Positions 55,153 through 64,000 of a DNA stretch of 64,000 nucleotides are shown here, in pieces. Within the stretch, counting starts at the first letter, position 1, and each line of letters starts with the position of its first letter. A program made the translations under genes and the position numbers. A model generated the notes under the pieces. It did not search any database and had not been told where the DNA came from. It worked only from the letters and a program-made list of their open reading frames with translations. The stretch is from assembly GCA_025024175.1 (NCBI GenBank), contig QCXZ01000064.1, forward strand, positions 42,677,325 through 42,741,324, given 5' to 3'. The DNA is from Rhyzopertha dominica (lineage: Eukaryota; Arthropoda; Insecta; Coleoptera; Bostrichidae).

Positions 55153-58100
55153 TACAAAAAGAAAATTGATTAACCGACACTACCGAAAAATGCCAAATAT
55201 ATGTACTTTACTGCATCTGAGGACAAAACTCTATACTATTTGTATACAACGCGCATTACTATTTTATGGATCGCATTCATCCCCAAAGTTGTGGTCAAGC
55301 CGTATCTTATTCTTTCTAGATTCGCACGGTCTACGGAATACCATATGTAAAAGTGGCACTGAGAACAAATATCAGAACAAGATACCCTGGTATAAAAATT
55401 GAAATATGGAGTTTACAAAACCTCGAAATGTAACGTTTTATACGTTAAATGCCATTGCAGAGCGTAAATTAGTTTAATGAAATTGTTTCATAAAGGTACC
55501 CACACAATTCATATTGCATTTGTCCAATAAATACATAATTACTTTATCTGTGGTAGCGAGTGTCCAACAACATTGTTTCACAGTGAAACAATTTATTATC
55601 TGATACAGCACTCCGACTATAAACTGATCAGCAAGTGTCGGTAAAGTTTTTAGGCACCTATCTGTTTTATTGATGGCACTTAAACCTTCGTTAATTTGCA
55701 TTCATTAAAGTCAGCAATAAACACATTATTTAACTGCATGACATTTCTGCGCCACATAATAAATAGCTAGTTCGTTATAACACACTCATCCCCTTTGTAT
55801 ACCTGATCCAATTAAATTAGGTTTTTATAATTTTATCCGAGCTCATTAATTTTTGTAGCAAGGAGTTCCATGTACCCTGTTTTTAACTTTTTAACTAGCG
55901 CGTAGTAATATCACGTGTTAATTTAAATTTAAAATGTAGACATATTTTTGAATTCTTTTAGCTTCCTTGGGTATTTGCAGGTTGAATATGTCATTGTTCA
56001 AAGAGTTGTTGTAGCTATCTAAGGATTGGTGATACCGTAACGTACAAAATTTAAAAAAAGCAGGAATTTCCCTCACTGAATAATTCAACATAAATTAAAA
56101 TGTGCCTTTATCCGATTATATACCTAAGTAATTAACGAAGTATTTATTTCATGAACTATCACAAACATCTTCTATGAAGACCCAAGTTTTTTATGTTTAT
56201 TCAGTATATATACTGATCTTCAAAAGCTCGTTTGTTCCTAATTTAAATATTGATGATATCAGTTAGGCTATATGTATCGTATTCAGTTGCATCTCTATCA
56301 CGTTTAACAAAAGATGAGTAGATACATTTTATTTGTAAGAATAAAGATCCGTAATCCACATAATCTATAGTAATGTCAAACGAAGTACTAAAGAAATATA
56401 GATTTCGCCTTAAGCATCTACTAGTAGAACCACGTTTTATGATTTGTAATTCGCACTTATCAAAGATTAATTAATTAATTAATCGATGCGCTTTTTAGTT
56501 TCAAATTTTTGCATTCGAAGCTTTCGAAATTTAAGTTAGGAGTGAATAATTAATAAATAAATAATAAAATAAGAATAATTATCAAAACTGAGCATGAGGA
56601 GACAACCTTGTTGTGAAACAGTACCTAAGACTGTAATGATTTCATCTTAGTTAAACTTAAAAATACAAGTTATAAGCACCAGCAATTTTTGCCAGCTATC
56701 TAAACACCACCAATCAGCATTAAATTGATGGTCGTTTTATCTCTAACAATTTTTACTCATACATCTAATTTTACTCAATTTTCTGCATAATATAAAACCA
56801 CCATTTGTTATTGTTCTCAAGCTGCAAAAATCCTTTCCTGTATTATATTCATCTTGCTGGCTGTCATTGATTTGCAAAATACGGCTCAATCAACGTATGT
56901 AAAAGATTTTAGGAAATTTACTTGACTATACTGAAATCTGCAGGGATTAACAATTAAACGCACAGTATAAATTATTACAAATGTAGGCATTCCTTTATGA
57001 TCAATTAATCTTATTATGGCAATGTAAGTTATACTTCGATTGTTACTTCTGCGGCAACTTTTATGTGACATAAAAGTAATTTATATTTTTAACTTTAATC
57101 ATATAGGTATGCATAGGTTATGTGCATAAAGCGCCTAATATTGTCAATTGAAACTGAATATGAGCACATCGATAATACTCCATTTAACTTGGGCATTAGC
57201 AAATTTTGAATTAAAAACCGTGAACGCATTGATCTGATAGTTTAAATAGATCAAATTTGAGTATTTCTTTTTGCTCTTTGGCTAAAATAATGATCAGGGC
57301 ATAAATCGAAAATAGTGCTTTTGAGTCGATTATATAATTGCTAGATAATAACCAGACACCGCAACACATCAGTAAAATGATAGTATATTACATCTGAATG
57401 TTCGACGACGATTTTGTACACATTATGAGTAGGTAGGTACTGTGTAAAATCAGAATTAGATAGTTGCATAAAATTATGCAAGACATGCTTTGTTATGAAC
57501 ACAATACAGAATATACGATCTTTTATTGAGACTGAGCCTTTGAATTTATTTGATTATCACATTTTTGATTTAGCTATTATTTTTAAGTTAAGCCAACCTC
57601 CGCCAGTGCACTGCTTCCAAAAATTAACCCAGTACTTAATATTTTAACCAAATTAAGCCTCATTTAAATAAAACTGAGATATATTTAATCCGTTTTTCAA
57701 AAAGTCTTTTGTATACTACCATTTTAACAGCCCGCCGGGTTTAATTCGTGCTCATAATACTACTGGATTCCTAGAACTTTTTAGAATAAACTTTCATAAC
57801 TCTTAGTTCGGATGGATTTTTGCTCGAAATAACCGATATTTTTGAAAGTTTTTGTTTCTTTGTATTAATTTTGAAATTTGGAACTAAGAAGATTGGAATT
57901 ACCGCCAAATAAAGATATGTGACCGATTCTGTGTATTCCACTTAACAGAATCATGCATAGTTGAACAATCCCTGTAAGAAAACATATTAGAAGAGCTGAA
58001 CAAACTAGAAATCGTATTATGACATCTGACCAAAATAAGTTGTTTGACAACGACTTATTGAATGTTATTTGCATAGGTCAAATATAAGTTCTGGATGAAA

Positions 58101-58870
58101 ATTGTGAAATACGCTTGTCTATAAATTTTACTTTATAAACAATTTCGTAAATACATACTTAATTAATCAGTTAAATGTATGGAAGGTGGAAAGGGCCCAG
58201 AGTTGGCAGTGCAAATCCAGGGGGGGGCAGCTGCCCCTTTGCCCCCCTTCGGTACGCCCATGGATATTTACTTAAGTATCTACAAGTATATTGAGGCCTG
58301 TATAAATATTTGTTTAAATAAGGTATTTATCCGTATCTAACTCAGATATTTTAGCTAGTTTTTATGTAGTATACCCTAGTATAGGTATTCCGACAAAATA
58401 AATAATGTCATCAAATCTTGTAATGTAATTATATCCATTACCCCTGACAAGAAAACATTACATGTTAATCAAACTGCAAGAATGCTGGAGCACAGCGTGT
58501 TGTAACATCGTATTACTGACAAATGTGTTTTTTGTGTACTGGGTTAAACATAATGTCATTTATTTTTTGGCACGTCTACAGGGGTCAATTTAGTAAGCCA
58601 TTTGCTGGAAATACCCTACCCATTAGCCAACAGATGTATGATAATTGTATATCTCAATTTACAGAAAAGAGCGAATTCTGACACGTCCAACAGTGCTCAA
58701 TTTAGAAAAACAAAATCATCCTTTAAAGTTTAGTTATTCTCCCTTTTATGAAGAAATATAGGTTGGCATATTAAAATCGCACTTTTTATACGTGTTCAAA
58801 GGAACAAGAAAATTGTCGGTTGTATATTAGAACAAATGTTAAGATCACTGATTAGTATGGAAGCAGATAA
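55153..58870. other. Non-coding, no gene recognised
   Basis: AT-rich with only short unsupported open frames. A short G-rich/C-rich block at 58215-58260 (GGGGGGGCAGCTGCCCC ... GGTACGCCCATGG) resembles the ends of CAGTGGCGTA-type hAT MITEs and is probably a damaged copy. Confidence 0.4.
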
Positions 58871-58899
58871 AACAGTATTTTTTTCAATAATGCTCCATT

Positions 58900-59640
58900 A
58901 AAGCGGCGACCATCATTTTTTATATATTTTCTGAGCCTCATAGCAAAATTTTCACTGACACGTCATAGTAATGCCGATGTCATTGCACAAATTTCTTCTT
59001 CAGTTCGTACTTTTAACTCCTGCATTGTTACCTTGATGTGTCCCCACAAAAGAGATCAGGTCAGGCGATCGTGGAGGTTTCCTACTGCTGAGACCTTTCG
59101 GGAAAAGATCTTTCAGAAGGTATATCAACGTCCTGGATGTATGAATACTGCTCCATCTTGTTGAAAATATTTATTAGCATTCACGCTGGAATGAGAGAGG
59201 TTTCTAGCATTTGAACATAGCGAGCTGATGTTAACTGCAAAGCTACCGTCATCCTCGAAAAATTACGGGCCTATTATTCCATACGAGAAAATCACACGCC
59301 AGACNGTCACCTTAAGGGTATAAAGAATAAGTAGTTCGTGAAATTCCTGAGGGTTGGTAGAAGCCGAAAATTGTGTTTATTTACTTATCCACTGGGGTGA
59401 AATTTAGCCTATCGCTCATCCATAAATTATGGATAAGGTGTGGGTCGTCTATAAGCAGCTGTAACATGTGCTCACAAAAGCCAGTGCCAAAAGGACAATC
59501 TCCAGGATTTAGGTTTTGCACTGTTTTATATGGTGTATGTGTCATTTTGCAAAATTCTCTCCTCTGGCGGATCTTTGAGGGGTTGTTGTACTTAACCGCT
59601 ACGCGTACACCCTACCTATTCTCGGGTTTCCGAACAGTTG
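58900..59640 (-). pseudogene. DDE transposase remnant, copy 4
   Basis: The - strand, in shifting frames, gives LNPGDCPFGTGFCEHML then DDPHLIHNLWMSDRLNFTPV and VNKHNFRLL (usual form FSDEATF ... VNRHNCR), later QQDGAVFIHPG and LLWGHIKVTMQELKVRTEEE. These are the DDE blocks and C-terminal helix region in correct order. Catalytic residues are altered (SDRLNF for SDEATF) and stops are frequent. One N. Confidence 0.75.
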
Positions 59641-59841
59641 TTACTTTAGCACCTTTTCTTACAGTTGTTTAAGTCATGGTTTTTAGGTTGCCAGCCCAAA
59701 CAGAAATTGCTTTTCTGCTTGGAACAAGAGCTCGAGGCGGAAGATGATAATGCAGACGAAATTAGCATCGTGCAGCAAGTAAGAAATTTCGGTCATTTTC
59801 TAATTAAGCTGTAAGAGCGAAACCTCGCTGTTCACCAGTAC

Positions 59842-60104
59842 TAGTGGCGTAGCCAGGTGGGGCAGAGGGGCAATTGCCCCTCCCCCAGGAACTAAATTAA
59901 TTTGATAATGGAATAGCAGCTTTTTACATTTAGCAGTACAAATTTGTTGCAAACTGTTGGTTTGTTGTATAATAAACATTTTAGTAAATTAAACATTAAA
60001 ATTTAAGTAAAACCTCTTCTGTTTTTTCTTGTTTGTACTTAACATTTTTCTTATGTATGGAGCTTTGCCCCCTCCTCCAAGACACTTTTCTGGATACGCC
60101 ACTG
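59842..60104. mobile_element. 263-bp hAT MITE
   Basis: Ends TAGTGGCGTAGCCAG and CTGGATACGCCACTG are inverted with two mismatches (canonical CAGTGGCGTA). Perfect 8-bp duplication ACCAGTAC at 59834-59841 and 60105-60112. G-rich and C-rich blocks (GGGGCAATTGCCCC) lie just inside. No coding capacity. Confidence 0.88.
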
Positions 60105-60886
60105 ACCAGTACAGCCTTGGATGGTTATTGAATTCTGAATATGTTACACGTGACGTTTACTGTCCACTTAGGCCCACCACAAATGTCACCGCTACTTTTA
60201 CAAGCTTTGTTAAATCCTACGATTTGTCTGCCCCACCCTGTTAATACAAGGTACATAGTTCACATTAACTAATAACTTGTTAAAGAATATGGTCAACACT
60301 ACAGGTCAATATCGGTTTCGTAATAACTACAGATCGATAGTTTAGGGCACATCTTATTTAAGTAATTCTCGGATAAACAAAGATTAAGGAAATTACTGAC
60401 AAAATACTTTTATTTCCAACGATCAAGTAGGCTGTGATATGAATCTAATTTAACATTAAAAGCGTGCAAGTTCCTCTAAATATGTATAAAAATAAAGACA
60501 TCTGATATTAATCCCCATTTTCAATTTCAATACTTCTAGTTATTGTACATAGTACCACTTTACAAAATTCTTTATCCTAAACAAAGGAATATTGTTTAGT
60601 AGACACGATTTAATAACGAATCACACCAAAATGTTATAAAAAATGGAAATTACAATAACATTTGTATAGTTCAAGATCTATGTATTCAAAATACAAAGCT
60701 TATTTACGACTGTTAAAGTTATGCCATTGGTATGTGTGTGAAAGCCCTTATATACAGGATGTCCCGCATTATGCGCGCAACCTCTCGGAATCTGAAAACT
60801 GGTGCAAAAATAACACTATTTTACAGTATAACATTTTCTGAAATAATACCCGCCCATTTCAATGACTCTTAAACGTGGGAGAAGAC

Positions 60887-61460
60887 AGTTTTTCAAAAAT
60901 ATCTCTTAGACTGGTTTATATAATTTCATAAAATTTTGAAGTAGAAGCCGTTAAAATGATGGGGACATTTGGGGGGCGGCACCCCCCCACTCATTTTTTC
61001 TATTAAATTGGCCGTGATAAATAAAAAACTGTGTTAGATATCACTGTTACATTGACATTATTACAAAAATTTATAAAAATTAATTAATAATTTATAATAA
61101 TGTAAAGTATTGTCAAAATGTCAATGGAACAGTGACAATGATTTAGTTAAGCAGTGAAAACGTGAATCGTAACATTCAACTGCAATTTTCTCGGAAACGC
61201 TCAATTTTAGCCGCATGAACAGAGTATATTTTTTGCCTAAAAGGCTCAAAGATTACAGAAATACATATTTTTGGAAAAAATATTTAACCGTTAAAAAATT
61301 AAGGGATAAAATGTGGAAGGTTGGCCCCCCCCGCCCCCCCCCCCAAAATATTTATTAAGAAAATGTGCGCATCATTTTAAAGGATTGCAGCTCAAATGAT
61401 AATACCCAAATTTTGATGAAATTATATAAACCGGTTTAAGAGATATTTTTGAAAAACTGT
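60887..61460. repeat. Inverted and direct repeats inside the 1.9-kb transposon
   Basis: TCAAAAATATCTCTTAGACT ... (60893-60940) is inverted at about 61408-61455. Separately, a block of about 170 bp at 61066-61240 (ending GCAATTTTCTCGGAAACG) recurs in direct orientation at about 61485-61680 (GCAATTTTCTCGGAAATG). C-runs at 61326-61343. Confidence 0.75.
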
Positions 61461-61942
61461 TCCATTCCATTATTATTATTTCAGAATTTTTGCAACAAAC
61501 AATGTAAAGTAGTGTCAAAATGTAGGTGTAACAGTAACATTAACCACAGTTTTATTATTTATCACACCCAATTTGATAAAGAAATGATTCAGTTAAGGAG
61601 TGAAAATGTGAATCTCAACATTCAACTGCAATTTTCTCGGAAATGATCAATTTTAGCCTCATGAACAAAGAGCATCTTTTTTGTTTACAAGACCCAAAGA
61701 TAAAAAAAAACATACTTTTGAAAAAGATACTTGATGTTTGCTGCTACGTATTTCAAATTAAGTCATGATTTTCAAAATTAGCTTTTTGACATTGTTTCAT
61801 CCTGGAATAGTGTGATAAGAATGCAGCACAATGCTATGAAACAACTAAGTACATATTTACTTTGTTCATATATAATGTTTCATTAAGGGCGGCGAGTTGA
61901 ATCAGAGTATGTTATAACCAACATAAGTGGTCCTACAAATAT

Positions 61943-62310
61943 ATGGGCGGAATTATTAGAAGATACGTAATCGGACCACTCTCTTTTGAAACTGCATTAA
62001 ATTCCTTGCTATACACAAACCTTTTAGAGAATGAGTTGCTTGGTTTACTTGAAAATTTTATTTTGGCTTACGTAAGGGACATGTATTTTCAACACGATGA
62101 AGCTTCTGTTCTCAATGGACAATTAGTAACATGGTGGCTTAGCAACAGATTTTCACAAAAACGAATATGTACGAATAAAAGGGCCAGTTCTCTATCCAGC
62201 AAGGTTACCTGATTTAACGCCCATCAACTTTTTTGTAGGCCCGTATCAAAAATATTGTGAACCAAAAGCCATCTACAATGACGGAAAATATAAGAAATAG
62301 AGTAAGGAGA
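61943..62310 (+). pseudogene. DDE transposase remnant, copy 5
   Basis: The frame from 61943 reads GGIIRRYVIGPLSFETALNS, then LLENFILAYVRDMYFQHDEA and VTWWLSNRFSQKRI, matching the QHDGAPAH block of insect DDE_3 transposases. A shifted frame continues GPVLYPARLPDLTPINFFV (usual WPARSPDLTPLDFFLWG). The second catalytic Asp is present (QHD). Confidence 0.8.
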
Positions 62311-62659
62311 GGCGTTTAGGGTTATTACATCCAAGACTACAATTAGGGTGGCTTCATTTCGCAACTGAACATTTGTTGTAGATTGTAGTGCTATCATCTT
62401 CTTTGTTTCGTTGTTTTTGCACAATTTTGTTATTATTTTTTTATTTTCTGAGTATTGCCTTTCTTCTGAATAATATATTTAGGGCAAATGTATACCTGTT
62501 GTCCACATTATTTCTTTTGTAAGATTTTATAGGTATTGATAATAATTAAGCATCCACCAAGAGTTGGGGCAGTCATTAAAAAAGTATACGAATTTAAATC
62601 AATTCTTTGCATGAACGATTTACAACCAAGATCGTTGTCGAACCCTATCTGACATCCTG

Positions 62660-63930
62660 TAAATGACAATAACATAAAATATATGCTTCTCGTAGTTTCA
62701 ATTATGTTTTATTTATTTTAACCTTGTTGCTCTACTCTACAGCTGTATTAATTAATTTTGTTGCGTTGCTAGAGGCAGAAATTAGTTCCTTGCATTAATT
62801 AAAGAAACTGCACTTTATTATTCTATTTAATGATTTGTTGAACCTGTCGGTTATGTTAACTTGAAATCTTCAATAATATAGGAGACGACAAATGACTACA
62901 ACGTCAAATCTCTTTAATTATAAACTCGTGCATACAGTTTTTCCAAATCGTGAAATAAGTATCCAACTGAAAGAAGAATAATCTCACTCCAGTCCAAATT
63001 AAGAGGGCGATCTGGTTGTTCACGTGGGGTGACACTAGTTCGATTATTCAGAGTGCTTTCTGTTTGGGAAGAAAAATGACTCACTGGAAAAGTTTAAGTA
63101 CAGTCCAACAGCACGGTCTGCGTAGTAAAAAGTGGTAACGTTGAGAAATGGCAGAGGAAGTGATTTATAGTGGTTTACCTTATAGGGTCTTTTTCTAAAT
63201 TTAACGCCTTCTTGTAGTGCTTTATATGATTTTTGAAAGTTCTTGGCTCTTCCTGGAGGCCTTTGTGCCAGGTCTCTTTATACTTTTTTTATCATCTGGC
63301 TATTAATATAGTCTCTTGCTAATCTAAGTTAGAGAAATTTCCAGATTTGAGTACCCAGATAGGATTCAGACCATCATTCCTAGTTTTGGCTACCACAAAG
63401 TTTGCTGCTAGTGACTGCTCAAAACTGATGAAAACAAAGAACTGCATTCAGCCTTTATAGTTATTGCATTTGATCGCTGTCACAAACGTTAAACTACGAT
63501 TTCCACATAAAATATTTGAAATATTTAAATTTTAATTATAATAATTTTCCGTAGTAATAAATTAAACAACAACAGCAAATTAATCAAATAATGAAGTAAG
63601 TAATGAATAGGTACGTACAGTTTTAATCATTAAGCGAAAAGAGATACTTTTATATGACATGCAATGAAATGAATCTAAATGGAATAATGCAGTTTCCGAT
63701 ATCCTGTTGCATAACTCTTTCATTTGCGAATTAGTGACGGATCCGGCTCAAAGGAACAAAAATGTGCGTACATGAATGATATAAAATGATGAGGGGATGT
63801 ACGTAACGTTTTTTTGTAATTAAGCTTGGTTTTACAGTTTATATCAATATGATGTTGTTCCGACTCTACAGACACAGTTCATTGTAATCAAAACGCACTG
63901 GGACTAAACATAATTTAGGTTTCTTTTCCT
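62660..63930. other. Non-coding; one unassigned open frame
   Basis: No gene is supported. On the - strand a 78-codon frame at 63044-63277 is open without an ATG (contains RDLAQRPPGRAKNFQKSY); a second frame there also looks open and ends at a GTAAAC. Neither matches a family I recognise. Confidence 0.35.
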
Positions 63931-63934
63931 ACAG

Positions 63935-63984
63935 TGTACAATGATCCAGTAAAGAGAACATCAAAGATATCACGACGCCTTTAA
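63935..63984 (+). CDS. Possible short terminal exon
   Basis: A strong acceptor (GGTTTCTTTTCCTACAG) is followed by a split codon and YNDPVKRTSKISRRL then TAA. The acceptor is better than any other in the neighbourhood, but 15 codons give no family evidence and the upstream exon is unknown. Confidence 0.25.
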
Positions 63985-64000
63985 TTTTCAATTATATTTA

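Larger units (their letters stand above)
60755..62659 (+). mobile_element. Tc1/mariner-superfamily (IS630-like) transposon, 1.9 kb
   Basis: Ends CAGGATGTC and GACATCCTG are inverted and flanked by TA on both sides (60753-60754, 62660-62661). It contains the transposase remnant 61943-62300 on the + strand, plus two internal repeat pairs. The 5' half of the transposase is replaced by repeats, so it is non-functional. Confidence 0.75.

Overview
The window looks like an AT-rich, repeat-laden stretch of an arthropod, most probably insect, nuclear genome. The grounds are a multi-exon secreted protein with two peritrophin-A chitin-binding domains, GT-AG introns, scattered assembly Ns, tRNA-derived SINEs, and a transposon set typical of insects (BEL/Pao, Jockey-like LINE, Penelope-like, hAT, mariner/Tc1, TTAA-target elements). 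Species cannot be named from the sequence. There is no bacterial-style operon and no CRISPR array.

Host genes are few. At the left (1.3-3.6 kb, + strand) is one clear gene: a three-exon mucin-like chitin-binding protein with a TATA box, signal peptide, two CBM14 domains, a Thr/Pro/Glu-rich linker carrying four 114-bp tandem repeats, and a poly(A) signal. On the - strand are two well-formed but unassigned exons: a terminal exon at 4.4 kb with dibasic (GKR, KR) sites, and a signal-peptide exon at 32.5 kb. They might be the two ends of one secreted-peptide gene whose roughly 28-kb intron holds most of the transposons described here, but that link is inference. Two more exon-like pieces lie at 50.3 kb (+) and 52.0 kb (-).

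Most of the rest is mobile DNA. From left to right: a composite of inverted and tandem repeats (about 5.5-10.06 kb); a TTAA-flanked element with a partial inverted copy, then a (TA)n tract and a Penelope-like tail with a hammerhead-like motif (10.07-11.83 kb); a hAT element with 8-bp duplications and a nested Penelope fragment (13.5-15.5 kb); a Jockey-like LINE with two in-frame TGA codons (17.0-18.87 kb); and a structurally intact BEL/Pao retrotransposon with identical 223-bp LTRs and a 5-bp target duplication (18.88-25.16 kb). Further right are a second hammerhead-like hairpin (25.7 kb), a DDE transposase relic (26.7-27.3 kb), the second TTAA element pair (29.3-30.46 kb), a mariner pseudogene (31.1-32.1 kb), a TIR element holding two SINEs (32.8-33.5 kb), a small MITE (34.2 kb), a THAP-domain relic (35.0 kb), a second copy of the hAT family (35.65-36.77 kb), several foldback elements (38.6-39.9 kb), a ZBED-type hAT derivative (39.9-41.0 kb) and a BEL fragment (41.6-42.0 kb).

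The 48.4-53.65 kb interval is bounded by a degenerate inverted repeat, its right arm split by a Penelope-like fragment, and it encloses the two exon-like pieces. It is the best candidate here for an undescribed transposon. The right end holds a transposase relic (54.2-54.8 kb), a SINE with an 18-bp duplication (55 kb), another DDE relic (58.9-59.7 kb), a 263-bp hAT MITE (59.8-60.1 kb) and a 1.9-kb Tc1/mariner-superfamily element (60.76-62.66 kb). At least five separate remnants of related DDE transposases, all broken, point to repeated old invasions, while the BEL copy looks recent.
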